Positions 1 to 6,969 are shown, counted from the first letter of the stretch. The stretch is 13,624 nt of DNA from Rhodospirillum sp. UBA1311 (GCA_002307145.1 DBTR01000085.1:8724-22347), one strand, 5' to 3'. Notes: generated by a model from the letters alone, not told the origin. Program-made: numbers and translations.

Positions 1-1314
1 GTCGTGCCGATGCTGCCCGAGGCGCTCTCCAACAACCTCTGCTCGCTCCGCCCGGACGAAGACCGCCCCTGCCTCGTCGCCCATATGTGGGTCGACGCCG
101 GGGGCCACAAGCGCCACCATCGCTTCGAGCGCGCCCTGATGCGCTCCGCCGCGCGCCTCACCTATACCCAGGTGCAGAAGGCGAAGGACGGCATCCTCGA
201 CGACGCCACCCGACCGCTGATCGATACCGTCATCGCGCCGCTCTACGGCGCGTACGAAGCCCTCGATCGCGCCCGTCTCGCGCGCGGCACCCTCGACCTC
301 GACATTCCGGAAAAGAAGATCCAGGTCGACGACAAAGGCAACGTCACCGGGGTTTCGGTGCGCGAGCGCTTCGAGAGCCACAAGCTGATCGAGGAGTTCA
401 TGATCCTCGCCAACGTCGCGGCGGCGGAAGCGCTGGAAGCGGCGCACCAGCCGGTGATGTACCGCGTCCACGACGAACCCTCGCTCGAAAAGCTCGAAGC
501 GCTGCGCACCACGCTCCAGACCGTCGGCATCAAGCTCGCCAAGGGCCAGGTGATGCAGCCGCGCCACTTCATGCAGATCCTCGAAAAGGCGGACAAGATC
601 CCGCAGCGCGAGATGGTCCACCAGATCGTGCTGCGCACCCAGGCGCAGGCGCAATACGACCCCGCCAACATCGGCCACTTCGGCCTCGCGCTCCGGCGCT
701 ACGCCCACTTCACCTCGCCGATCCGGCGCTATGCCGACCTGCTCGTGCATCGGGCGCTGATCACCGGCTTCGGTCTCGGCGAAGGCGGCCTGCCGCCCGA
801 CGCCGTGATCACCGCGTCGGACACCGCCCAGCATATCTCGATGGCCGAGCGCCGCGCCGCCAAGGCCGAGCGCGAGGTGGTAGACCGCTACGCCGCGCTC
901 TACCTCAAGGACCGCGTCGGCGCGCGCTTCCCCGGCCGCGTCGGCGGCGTCACCCGCTTCGGCCTGTTCGTCACCCTGGCGGAAACCGGCGCGGACGGGC
1001 TGGTGCCGATCTCCACCTTGCCCAACGACTTCTACCACCACGACGAGGCGCGCAACCGCCTCGTCGGCAGCCGCAACGGCCGGGTATTCGGGCTCGGCGA
1101 CCTCGTCACCGTGCGCCTGCTCGACGCCGACCCGGTCACCGGCTCGCTGGTGCTGGCGCTTTCGGATTCCGATGCCGACGTCGACCTGCCGCTGCCGCCG
1201 CGCCATGCATCGAGCCCGTTCCAACGCGCCCGCGACGGTCAACGCCCAGGAAAAGCGGGCAAATCCGGCAAGGACCGAAAGTCCGCGAAAAACGCGCCGA
1301 AGCGCCGCCGTTGA
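1..1314 (+). CDS. rnr: Ribonuclease R, 3' part (5' end outside window)
   Basis: This is the C-terminal 437 codons of RNase R, a processive 3'-5' exoribonuclease that degrades structured RNA in the cytoplasm. The frame is open to the left edge, so the start and the catalytic aspartate cluster of the RNB domain are not visible. Residues from the edge to about 255 are the rest of the RNB domain, ending in the family signature GHFGLAL...YAHFTSPIRRYADLLVHR near residues 222-247. An S1 RNA-binding domain follows at about 303-393 (from VGARFPGRVGGVTRFGLFV on). The tail from about 400 is Lys/Arg-rich and ends in KRRR, as in RNase R rather than RNase II. The stop is 55 bases before the ctpA start used here, on the same strand, so cotranscription is likely. 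RNase R identity rests on the RNB-S1-basic tail order; confidence is high. Confidence 0.95.
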   Translation, partial: VVPMLPEALSNNLCSLRPDEDRPCLVAHMWVDAGGHKRHHRFERALMRSAARLTYTQVQKAKDGILDDATRPLIDTVIAPLYGAYEALDRARLARGTLDLDIPEKKIQVDDKGNVTGVSVRERFESHKLIEEFMILANVAAAEALEAAHQPVMYRVHDEPSLEKLEALRTTLQTVGIKLAKGQVMQPRHFMQILEKADKIPQREMVHQIVLRTQAQAQYDPANIGHFGLALRRYAHFTSPIRRYADLLVHRALITGFGLGEGGLPPDAVITASDTAQHISMAERRAAKAEREVVDRYAALYLKDRVGARFPGRVGGVTRFGLFVTLAETGADGLVPISTLPNDFYHHDEARNRLVGSRNGRVFGLGDLVTVRLLDADPVTGSLVLALSDSDADVDLPLPPRHASSPFQRARDGQRPGKAGKSGKDRKSAKNAPKRRR

Positions 1315-1369
1315 CGCGCGCCCTCAGCCGGGGTTGTATACGATCCTTCGGATGAACAGGGATCGCGGC

Positions 1370-2950
1370 ATGGGCGGGGACTCTCACGCAGGAAGCAGAT
1401 GGCGGCGCGGCGCGGCCGGAACGGCTGTGGCGCTGGCACTGCTCTGGAGCGCGCCCGCGCCCGCCGCGTTCGACACGCCGGAAGTCGGGCGAGTGATCGC
1501 CTATGGCTTGCGCGCGATCGAAAGCCGCGCCCTCGACCCGATCACCTACGGCGACGCGGCAGTCGAGGGAATGCGCGGCTTCGCGGTGATCGAGCCGGGC
1601 TTCAGCCTTGCACGCGACGACAAGGGCCTCACCGCCGCGATCGGCGGGCGCGACATCGGCCATTGGCCCCTCCCCGCCACCGACACCGCCGAAGCATGGT
1701 CCGACCTCGCGATGCGCATCCTGGTCGCGGCACAGGCACGATCGAGCGCGCTGGCCCGCACCGACGAGGAAGCCCTCTACCAGGCATTCTTCGATTCCGC
1801 CCTCGCCCCCCTAGACCCGTTCTCGCGCTACGCCGGCCGTGCCGAGGCCGAGCAGCAGCAGGAGCGTCGCAACGGCTTCGGCGGCGTCGGCATCCGCTAC
1901 CGCCTGTTCCGCGACCATCTCGAAGTCACCTCGGTTCTCGAAGGTACCCCGGCGGAAGAAGCCGACATCGTCCCCGGCGACCACATCGTCCGGATCGACG
2001 ACACACCGATCGACGGCCTGTCGCGCAAGGCGGTCCACGACCTCCTGCGCGGCCCGGTGGACAGCGCGCTGCGCCTCGCCGTCACCCGTGGCGCGGGCGA
2101 GCCGCGCCCGGTGGTGATGCGTCGCGGACTGGTGTCGACGCCGACCGCCTTCCTCCGCGAGGTCGATGGCGTGCCGCTGCTCAAGATCAGCCGCTTCAGC
2201 CAGCAAACCGTGGCGCTCTCGCGCCGCCTGATCGAGGAAACCCTCGCCGGGCGCGAACAGCCCCTGCCCGGCCTGATTCTCGACCTGCGCGGCAACCCGG
2301 GCGGCCTGCTCGACCAGGCGGTCAACCTCTCCGACCTGTTCCTGACCAAGGGCGACATCGTCTCGACCCGCGGGCGACATCCACAGACCCAGCAGAGCTA
2401 CCAGGCGACCCAGACCGACGTGCCGGGCGGCGACATCCTCAAGGGCGCGCCGGTGCTGGTACTGGTGGACGGCAAGACCGCATCGGCCGCCGAAATCGTC
2501 GCGGCGGCGCTCCAGGCCGACGACCGCGCCGTGGTGATCGGCACCACCTCCTACGGCAAGGGCACGGTCCAGACCGTCGTGGCGATGCCCAACGGCGGCG
2601 AGATGACCTTGACCTGGTCGCGATTCTACACTCCCTCGGGCTACGCGCTGCACGGCCTCGGCGTAATGCCGACGGTGTGTACCGCCGAGGGTCGCACCAC
2701 GCCCGAGATGGTGATGGCGTCGCTTTCGAGCGGCACTCTGCCCGCGATCGCGAACTACAGCCGCTGGCGCTCGGTCGCGCTCTCCGACGTCGATGGCCGC
2801 CGCACACTGCGCCAGATCTGCCCGCCCGAGGACCATGCCAACCGCGATGCCGTCGATCTCGACGTCGCCCAGGCCATTCTCGAAACCCCGGGCGCATACC
2901 GTACCGCGCTCGCGATCCTCGACGCCGCGTCGGCAAGCAGCGGGCGATAA
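1370..2950 (+). CDS. ctpA: S41 family C-terminal processing peptidase (CtpA-like), exported
   Basis: This is a serine/lysine-dyad protease that cleaves near the C terminus of envelope proteins; location would be periplasmic. A signal peptide is visible: RWRR, then a hydrophobic stretch GAAGTAVALALLW, then a likely cleavage site at APA. A PDZ domain starts around GVGIRYRLFRDHLEVTSVLEGTPA (about residue 165). The S41 core has DLRGNPGG, then TASAAE with the catalytic Ser at residue 372, then SYGKGT with the general-base Lys at residue 397. The 25-residue Ser-Lys spacing is normal for the family. The start at 1370 was chosen because AGGG lies 8 nt upstream; an ATG at 1352 (6 residues longer) is the alternative but has no Shine-Dalgarno sequence. 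Longer versions overlap rnr and break the signal peptide. About 105 residues follow the core, with no motif I recognise. The symbol is a family-level assignment. Confidence 0.88.
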   Translation: MGGDSHAGSRWRRGAAGTAVALALLWSAPAPAAFDTPEVGRVIAYGLRAIESRALDPITYGDAAVEGMRGFAVIEPGFSLARDDKGLTAAIGGRDIGHWPLPATDTAEAWSDLAMRILVAAQARSSALARTDEEALYQAFFDSALAPLDPFSRYAGRAEAEQQQERRNGFGGVGIRYRLFRDHLEVTSVLEGTPAEEADIVPGDHIVRIDDTPIDGLSRKAVHDLLRGPVDSALRLAVTRGAGEPRPVVMRRGLVSTPTAFLREVDGVPLLKISRFSQQTVALSRRLIEETLAGREQPLPGLILDLRGNPGGLLDQAVNLSDLFLTKGDIVSTRGRHPQTQQSYQATQTDVPGGDILKGAPVLVLVDGKTASAAEIVAAALQADDRAVVIGTTSYGKGTVQTVVAMPNGGEMTLTWSRFYTPSGYALHGLGVMPTVCTAEGRTTPEMVMASLSSGTLPAIANYSRWRSVALSDVDGRRTLRQICPPEDHANRDAVDLDVAQAILETPGAYRTALAILDAASASSGR

Positions 2951-2961
2951 TGGATTTACGC

Positions 2962-2989
2962 TTGACTTCCCGCCGATAACCTTTATTTT
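2962..2989 (+). promoter_or_regulatory. Sigma70-type promoter for rpmG
   Basis: TTGACT (2962-2967) and TATTTT (2984-2989) are separated by 16 bases, in the short gap between ctpA and rpmG. The predicted transcript would start near 2996, giving a leader of about 40 nt. This suggests rpmG is transcribed independently of rnr-ctpA. Confidence 0.55.
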
Positions 2990-3036
2990 CCGCGCTTCAA
3001 CACGCGTAACGCATCTCTAACGATGGATACAGAGTC

Positions 3037-3204
3037 ATGGCCAAGCCCGCCACTGTGCAGATCAAGCTGGAAAGCACCGCCGGCACCGGCTATTTCTACG
3101 TGATCAGGAAGAACCCGCGGAACACCACCGAAAAGATGGAATTCCGCAAGTACGATCCCGTGGTGCGCAAGCACGTCGCTTTCAAAGAGACGAAGCTGAA
3201 GTAA
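3037..3204 (+). CDS. rpmG: 50S ribosomal protein L33
   Basis: This is a 55-residue protein beginning MAKPATVQIKLESTAGTGYF and ending KHVAFKETKLK. The central motif YVIRKNPRNTTEKMEFRKYD is typical of bacterial L33, a component of the large ribosomal subunit near the E site. Length and sequence fit the proteobacterial form. It has no cysteines, so it is the zinc-independent (C-minus) version. A weak GGA lies 9 nt before the ATG. It has its own promoter upstream (2962-2989) and a strong hairpin terminator 25 bases downstream, so it is probably monocistronic. The identification is firm. Confidence 0.95.
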   Translation: MAKPATVQIKLESTAGTGYFYVIRKNPRNTTEKMEFRKYDPVVRKHVAFKETKLK

Positions 3205-3229
3205 GACGCTCGGGTTCGTTGCGATTTCC

Positions 3230-3260
3230 AAAACGCCCGGCCTTCTTGGCCGGGCGTTTT
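3230..3260. terminator. Bidirectional terminator between rpmG and the receiver gene
   Basis: A perfect 13-bp stem (3230-3242 with 3248-3260) has a 5-nt loop, TTCTT. Its outer ends are AAAA on the left and TTTT on the right, so it can terminate rpmG from the left and the minus-strand receiver gene (stop at 3262) from the right. Confidence 0.9.
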
Positions 3261-3261
3261 G

Positions 3262-3624
3262 TCATGCCAGGATCGTGCGCAGACGCGCGAGGATTTCGCC
3301 CGCCGCGAAAGGCTTGGCGATGAATGCCGCGAACGGCTGATCCTCCCAGGCGCTCTCCAACAGCTCTTCCGCATCGAGGCCGCTGCACGCCCAAATCGGC
3401 ACAGCGTCGAGCCCCGCCTCCGCCTTGAACCGGCGCGCCCAGTCGGCACCGTTGCCATCGGGCAAGCGCAGGTCCATCACCACCAGCGCCGGAGCCTCCG
3501 CCAGCGCCGCCGCGAGGCCCGCAGCGCCGGTCGTGGCGATTTCCGGCACACCTCCCGCCAGGGAGACGAGTTCGGCCCACAGGCGCGCGCCAGGGCCGCT
3601 GTCTTCGACGATCAGGACCTTCAC
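3262..3624 (-). CDS. Stand-alone response regulator receiver domain (CheY-like)
   Basis: This is a 120-residue single-domain receiver with no output domain. The phosphorylation pocket is complete: acidic pair E7/D8 in LIVEDS, phospho-acceptor D51 in VVMDLRLPDGNG, Ser81 at the Thr/Ser switch position (ACSG) and K104 in FIAKPF. It would relay phosphoryl groups from a histidine kinase, or act by protein-protein contact. The start is a GTG at 3624, placed by conservation of the first beta strand (KVLIVEDSG) and by the overlap with the upstream DUF423 stop (GTGA), which indicates translational coupling. The frame stays open upstream, but that part is a shadow of the DUF423 gene. No partner kinase is in the window. 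FAAGEILARLRTIL resembles the dimer/partner helix of many stand-alone receivers. Confidence 0.87.
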   Translation of the reverse strand: MKVLIVEDSGPGARLWAELVSLAGGVPEIATTGAAGLAAALAEAPALVVMDLRLPDGNGADWARRFKAEAGLDAVPIWACSGLDAEELLESAWEDQPFAAFIAKPFAAGEILARLRTILA

Positions 3625-4037
3625 CGGGACAGCCCCCGCGCGAGGCGGAACACCGCGCAGGCGGCGAAGCCCCAGCCGACGATCATCACCAGGGCGCCGA
3701 TCGGGACCACCGGTCCGAGGCTGACGTCGGCGAAAGCGTGGAGATAAATTCCGCCCGAGAACGCCAACACCCCCACCAGCCAGCACAACACCGCCCAGCG
3801 CAGGCGGCCCGCGGCGGTTTCGTCCCGCAGGTCGGCAAGCGGCGCGGCGACGGCCGCACCCCAGGCCACCACCGCATGCGGCAGATGATACGAGAGCCCG
3901 ATACCGACGAGCGGACTGAAGCCCATGCCGCCGTGCGCGGAGACCGCGCCGACGACAATGGCTGCCGCGCCGAACAGCGCCGCGACGCCGCCGAGGGTGC
4001 CACCGATGCACGGGCAGGACAATTTGGGAAACGCCAT
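3621..4037 (-). CDS. DUF423 family small membrane protein
   Basis: This 138-residue protein has about four hydrophobic segments. The DUF423 (YgdD-like) pattern is visible: GAAAIVVGAVSAHG near the N terminus, SYHLPHAVVAW in the middle, and FSGGIYLHAF followed by VVPIGALVMIVGWGFAACAVFRLARG at the end. The family is an inner-membrane protein of unknown function. The ATG at 4037 has a good Shine-Dalgarno sequence (AGGAG, plus-strand 4043-4047) five bases upstream. The stop shares bases with the GTG of the receiver gene, so the two form one translational unit. The N terminus carries a short CPC motif (residues 8-10), which I do not recognise as a family feature. Function is unassigned. Confidence 0.82.
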   Translation of the reverse strand: MAFPKLSCPCIGGTLGGVAALFGAAAIVVGAVSAHGGMGFSPLVGIGLSYHLPHAVVAWGAAVAAPLADLRDETAAGRLRWAVLCWLVGVLAFSGGIYLHAFADVSLGPVVPIGALVMIVGWGFAACAVFRLARGLSR

Positions 4038-4112
4038 TTCGGCTCCTGGATGAAGGGAACTTCGGATCTGTTTGATTTTGGCGCAGACGCCGGGCGAAAC
4101 AACCGCGCCATG

Positions 4113-4142
4113 AAAAAAGGCCGGGCTTTGAAAAGCCCGGCC
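4113..4142 (-). terminator. Rho-independent terminator (minus strand)
   Basis: A 10-bp stem, GGCCGGGCTT / AAGCCCGGCC (plus-strand 4119-4128 with 4133-4142), has a 4-nt loop and is followed in the minus direction by six Ts (plus-strand A run 4113-4118). It lies 130 bases past the stop of the Crp-family gene, and also ends the candidate small RNA. Confidence 0.85.
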
Positions 4143-4194
4143 TCAAGTATGCTCTTGAGGGAAAGAGGATACCGATATCGGCGCAACGCCGATA
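4113..4194 (-). ncRNA. Candidate small RNA downstream of the Crp-family gene
   Basis: On the minus strand this 82-base stretch reads as three consecutive stem-loops ending in a rho-independent terminator. Stem 1 is TATCGGCG-TTG-CGCCGATA (4194-4176). A CU-rich linker, TCCTCTTTC (4169-4161), follows. Stem 2 is CCTCAAG-AGCATA-CTTGAGG (4160-4141). Stem 3 is a 10-bp GC-rich hairpin plus T6 (4142-4113). Stem 1 begins exactly where a transcript would start if the CRP-type site at 4229-4242 works as a class II activator site with the GATGAT -10 at 4206-4201. No ORF is evident. Structure and signals are seen in the sequence; existence of the RNA is inference. Alternatives are the 3' UTR, or a 3' UTR-derived RNA, of the upstream crp-like gene. 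Confidence 0.4.
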
Positions 4195-4200
4195 CGACCG

Positions 4201-4243
4201 ATCATCTCCCCTTGGCCGACTCAGGTAAGTGACGAACGTCACT
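4201..4243 (-). promoter_or_regulatory. CRP-type operator with correctly spaced -10 hexamer
   Basis: AGTGA-CGAACG-TCACT (4228-4243) is a perfect GTGA-N6-TCAC dyad, the core of the CRP consensus. It is embedded in a longer 13-bp-arm dyad with one mismatch (4222-4249). On the minus strand GATGAT (4206-4201, 4 of 6 matches to TATAAT) is placed so that the dyad centre falls at about -41.5 from a start at 4194, the class II CRP geometry. The neighbouring Crp-family protein carries the matching recognition residues. Confidence 0.5.
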
Positions 4244-4249
4244 AACCTG

Positions 4250-4261
4250 CCGGAATTCCGG
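4250..4261. repeat. Perfect 12-bp palindrome CCGGAATTCCGG
   Basis: A self-complementary 12-mer lies between the stop of the Crp-family gene (4273) and the CRP-type dyad. On the minus strand it follows TTTTT. It could be a protein-binding site or chance; there is no further evidence. Confidence 0.4.
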
Positions 4262-4272
4262 AAAAATTTGGC

Positions 4273-4968
4273 TCAGAGATCGCCGCGCACATCGTCGACG
4301 AGGGTTTCGAGCCGAGCGACGTCGAGGACGACGAGCGCACTCTTCTCCCGCTTGAGTATTCCCTGGCGGGATAGATCGCTCATCACCCGCGCAACGGTTT
4401 CGCGCGTCGTGCTGACCCGACTGGCAAGGTCGGAGTGGATCGGGATCGGACTGATCGTCGGAACTTCGTTGCCTTGCATCGAAGCGCGCACGAGACGAAG
4501 GATCTCGGCATGGACGCGATTGTTCGCGCCAAGGGTCGAGAGATCGAGAATCCGCCCGGAGGACGTACGCACCACCGCAGCCAGGCGCCGCATCACCAGG
4601 AGCGCGAGCGACGGGGTCTCGGTCACGACGCGACGAAACGCCTCGTCGCCCAGGCTCGCGACCACCGAGGCCTCGACCGCCATCACGCTCGCCGAGCGCG
4701 GCTCGCCGTCGAGCGCGGCAAGCTCGCCGAAGTGGCCGCCGGGGCCGATGTCGTCGAGGGTGATCTCGCGTCCCGAAACCGAGTAGAGCACCACCCGCAC
4801 CTTCCCCGAGACGACGAAGAAGACCTCGCGCGATTCGCTCTGCCGGTCGATGATTTCCTCCCCGGCACGCACGCGCCGCCAGACGATGGCGCGTTCGAGC
4901 CCCGCCAACACCGCAGACGGAAGGCCGGAAAACATCGGAATATCAGCGGCGATGAACTTGGGAGTCAT
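4273..4968 (-). CDS. Crp/Fnr family transcriptional regulator, CRP-like DNA specificity
   Basis: This 231-residue cytoplasmic regulator has an N-terminal cyclic-nucleotide-binding fold and a C-terminal winged helix. The phosphate-binding cassette is intact (FGELAALDGEPRSASV: G81, E82, R91, S92), so cyclic nucleotide binding is plausible. There are no FNR-type N-terminal cysteines. The C helix spans about 115-140 and the DNA-binding helix-turn-helix about 177-200. The recognition helix TRETVARVM has R189, E190 and R194 at the positions equivalent to the E. coli CRP base contacts (R180, E181, R185), predicting GTGA half-sites. The start was set at the ATG at 4968 because it gives the normal family length; the open frame further upstream runs into the amtB1 terminator. 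No good Shine-Dalgarno sequence is seen at this ATG. A lone TTGACT lies upstream (minus strand, 5055-5050) without a convincing -10. The true effector is unknown. Confidence 0.87.
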   Translation of the reverse strand: MTPKFIAADIPMFSGLPSAVLAGLERAIVWRRVRAGEEIIDRQSESREVFFVVSGKVRVVLYSVSGREITLDDIGPGGHFGELAALDGEPRSASVMAVEASVVASLGDEAFRRVVTETPSLALLVMRRLAAVVRTSSGRILDLSTLGANNRVHAEILRLVRASMQGNEVPTISPIPIHSDLASRVSTTRETVARVMSDLSRQGILKREKSALVVLDVARLETLVDDVRGDL

Positions 4969-5088
4969 GGGCTTGGACTTTGGCACGAATGGCGGCGGCG
5001 GCAGGCACGGGCGAATCACGATCCACCATTTGCACCATACAGCGGCCATAGTCAAAAAAGTATGAAGGGTTTCGAGCGCTTGTCGCGC

Positions 5089-5121
5089 AAAAATCGCCGG
5101 GGCTGGAAATACCCCGGCGAT
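5089..5121 (-). terminator. Terminator of glnK1-amtB1
   Basis: The stem ATCGCCGGGG / CCCCGGCGAT (5093-5102 with 5112-5121, 10 bp, 9-nt loop) is followed on the minus strand by TTTTT (plus-strand A5 at 5089-5093). It lies 22 bases after the amtB1 stop. Confidence 0.85.
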
Positions 5122-5143
5122 CCTCTCGGTATAAATCGAAAGA

Positions 5144-6499
5144 TCAGAGTCGGCCGGAGCCGGTTCCGAATTCCGGATAGGCTTCCATGCCAAGCTCGGC
5201 TTTGTCCTGGCCCTGGAATTCTTCTTCGGCAGTGACGCGAATGCCGACGGTGAGCTTGAGAACGGTCCAGACGATACCGGAACCGATCACCATGAATGCG
5301 CCGATCGCGAGAATGCCGACGATCTGCGCGACGATGTCGCCACCGTCGAAGATCCCGACGCAGAGCGTGCCCCAGATGCCGCCGACGAGGTGGACGGAGA
5401 GCGCGCCGACGACGTCGTCGATCTTGAGCTTGTCGAAGAACGGCACCGCCAGCACCGCGAGGATACCGCCAACACCACCGATGATGATCGCGTAGAGCGG
5501 AGTCGGCACGTCGGGACCCGCGGTGATCGCCACCAGGCCCGCGAGCGCGCCGTTGAGCGACATCGAGAGATCGACCTTCTTGAACAGGATCTGCGAGGCG
5601 AGCATCGCGGCGACGATGCCGGCGCAGGCGGCGATGTTGGTGTTGGCATAGACGTTGGCGATCGCAACCGCGTCCGCCGCGGAGCCGAGCGCAAGCTGCG
5701 AACCGCCGTTGAAGCCGAACCAGCCGAACCAGAGGATGAAGGTGCCGAGCGTCGCGAGCGGCAGGTTGGAGCCCGGGATCGGGTTGACCGAACCGTCGGC
5801 ATTATACTTGCCCTTGCGCGGTCCGAGCAGGACCGCGCCGGTCAAGGCGCACCAGCCGCCCACCGAGTGGACCAGGGTCGACCCGGCAAAATCCTTGAAG
5901 CCCATGTCGGAGAGCCAGCCGCCGCCCCATGCCCAGGAGCCGGTGATCGGATAAAGGAAGGCGGTGAGGACGATGGTGAACACCATGAACGGCCAGAGCT
6001 TCATCCGCTCGGCGATCGTGCCCGAAACCACCGAAGCGGCGGTCGCGACGAACACCACCTGGAAGAACCAGTCGGACATTACCGCATAACCGTTCTCGAC
6101 CACCGGCTGGACCAGCTCGGCGGTCTTGTCGGTCGCGGCAAGCAGAGCTGCCTCGGCCTCCGAGGAATTGTAGAACAGCGTGAACGAACCGAAGTATCCA
6201 GACACGTCGGTATACATGATGTTGTAGCCGATGAGGTAGTACATCAGGCAGGCCATCGCATAGAGCGCGATGTTCTTCAGGCAGATCGTGCCGGTGTTCT
6301 TGGTGCGCACCAGGCCGGATTCGAGCATCGCGAAGCCCGCCGCCATCCACATCACCAACGCGCCATGGATCAGAAAGGAAAAGGTGTTGAACACGAAAGC
6401 GGTTTCGCTTTCGACCTCAGCATGGGCCGGAGCACCGGAGACCAGGAACGAGACCACCGCAAGGGCGGAGAGACCGACTAGGGACTTGGTGAATTTCAT
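5144..6499 (-). CDS. amtB1: Ammonium transporter 1 (Amt/Mep/Rh family), AMT1-like subtype
   Basis: This 451-residue inner-membrane protein begins with a signal-like segment (KSLVGLSALAVVSFLVSGAPAHA) and then has about 11 membrane spans. The pore residues of the family are present: D203 in DFAGSTLVH, first pore His H211, second pore His H370 in LSVHLVGGIWG. The forms HSVGGW and VMWMAAGFAMLESGLVRTKNT differ from the E. coli-like VVHINAA type of the second Amt, so it belongs to another subfamily. It conducts ammonium and is gated by its PII partner. The ATG at 6499 has GAGGAG 10 bases upstream. The stop of glnK1 is 14 bases upstream, giving the classic glnK-amtB operon. The C-terminal tail (about 425-451, including EEEFQGQDKAELGMEAYPEFG) is the expected cytoplasmic segment. 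The number 1 is my label. Confidence 0.95.
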   Translation of the reverse strand: MKFTKSLVGLSALAVVSFLVSGAPAHAEVESETAFVFNTFSFLIHGALVMWMAAGFAMLESGLVRTKNTGTICLKNIALYAMACLMYYLIGYNIMYTDVSGYFGSFTLFYNSSEAEAALLAATDKTAELVQPVVENGYAVMSDWFFQVVFVATAASVVSGTIAERMKLWPFMVFTIVLTAFLYPITGSWAWGGGWLSDMGFKDFAGSTLVHSVGGWCALTGAVLLGPRKGKYNADGSVNPIPGSNLPLATLGTFILWFGWFGFNGGSQLALGSAADAVAIANVYANTNIAACAGIVAAMLASQILFKKVDLSMSLNGALAGLVAITAGPDVPTPLYAIIIGGVGGILAVLAVPFFDKLKIDDVVGALSVHLVGGIWGTLCVGIFDGGDIVAQIVGILAIGAFMVIGSGIVWTVLKLTVGIRVTAEEEFQGQDKAELGMEAYPEFGTGSGRL

Positions 6500-6513
6500 G
6501 GCGATGTGTCTCC

Positions 6514-6852
6514 TCAAAGCGCTTCGGCGTTGGTTTCACCGGTACGGATCCGCACCACCCGGGCGATGTCGGTGACGAATACCTTGCCGTCGCCGATTTT
6601 CCCCGTTCTCGCCGTGCTGACGATCGCATCGATCACGGTGTCGACCATGTCGGCGGGAACCGCGACTTCGATCTTGACCTTTGGCAGGAAGTTCACGACG
6701 TACTCGGCGCCGCGGTAGATCTCGGTCTGGCCCTTCTGCCGCCCGAATCCTTTCACTTCCGTCACCGTCAGACCCTGAATCCCCAAGGGCGTCAGAGCCT
6801 CGCGGACGTCATCAAGCTTGAATGGCTTGATGATCGCTGTGACAAGCTTCAT
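6514..6852 (-). CDS. glnK: PII signal transduction protein GlnK, copy 1
   Basis: This 112-residue PII protein binds ATP/ADP and 2-oxoglutarate and blocks the adjacent Amt channel when nitrogen is plentiful. All key sites are present: Q39 (2-oxoglutarate/Mg site), T-loop residues 37-55 with uridylylation site Y51 in YRGAEY, B-loop TGKIGDGK (83-90), and R101/R103 in RIRTGET. MKLVTAIIKPFKLDDVREAL and the ending GETNAEAL fit the GlnK/GlnJ type rather than the MKKIEAIIKPF GlnB type. The ATG at 6852 has a strong Shine-Dalgarno sequence (GGAGGGAGA, plus-strand 6857-6865); the longer frame upstream has no support. It is first in the operon with amtB1. A sigma54 element upstream indicates NtrC/RpoN control. 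By hand count it is about 85% identical to copy 2 and 84% to copy 3. Confidence 0.95.
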   Translation of the reverse strand: MKLVTAIIKPFKLDDVREALTPLGIQGLTVTEVKGFGRQKGQTEIYRGAEYVVNFLPKVKIEVAVPADMVDTVIDAIVSTARTGKIGDGKVFVTDIARVVRIRTGETNAEAL

Positions 6853-6875
6853 CCGTTCTCCCTCCAAATCGCGTT

Positions 6876-6919
6876 GCGGCGAAAAGCCGCTCGACAGACA
6901 GCCGGAACAGACCGTTCCG
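6876..6919 (-). other. Two leader hairpins in the glnK1 5' UTR
   Basis: If transcription starts at 6920, the leader opens at +2 with CGGAAC-GGTCT-GTTCCG (6919-6903). A second hairpin, GCGGC-TTTTC-GCCGC (6890-6876), ends 10 bases before the Shine-Dalgarno sequence. They may protect the RNA end or tune translation; the role is inference. Confidence 0.35.
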
Positions 6920-6930
6920 CCTCCCGGCAA

Positions 6931-6946
6931 TACAAGCGCCGTGCCA
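6931..6946 (-). promoter_or_regulatory. Sigma54 promoter of glnK1-amtB1
   Basis: On the minus strand the sequence is TGGCAC-GGCGC-TTGTA (6946-6931). The sigma54 consensus is TGGCAC-N5-TTGCA, so the -24 element is perfect and the -12 element has one change (GT for GC). The expected start is 6920, leaving a 68-nt leader. The same variant precedes the second glnK. Confidence 0.75.
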
Positions 6947-6969
6947 CATCCGTGACGAACCTTTGTCTA

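Noticed and set aside
1811..2836. A 341-codon minus-strand frame opposite ctpA
   Set aside because: It is a shadow frame; the plus-strand frame carries the protease motifs and a signal peptide.
4141..4160. CTCAAG-N6-CTTGAG as an FNR-type operator
   Set aside because: It does not fit TTGAT-N4-ATCAA and is better explained as a stem in the transcript next to the terminator.
3625..4242. Upstream extension of the receiver frame
   Set aside because: It overlaps the DUF423 gene, is Arg-rich, and the receiver fold begins at the GTG at 3624.
4969..5193. Longer N terminus for the Crp-family protein
   Set aside because: It would run through the amtB1 terminator and into amtB1, and family length is already complete from 4968.
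5390..6481. A 363-codon plus-strand frame antisense to amtB1
   Set aside because: It is a shadow of the transporter, with biased charged composition and no domain.
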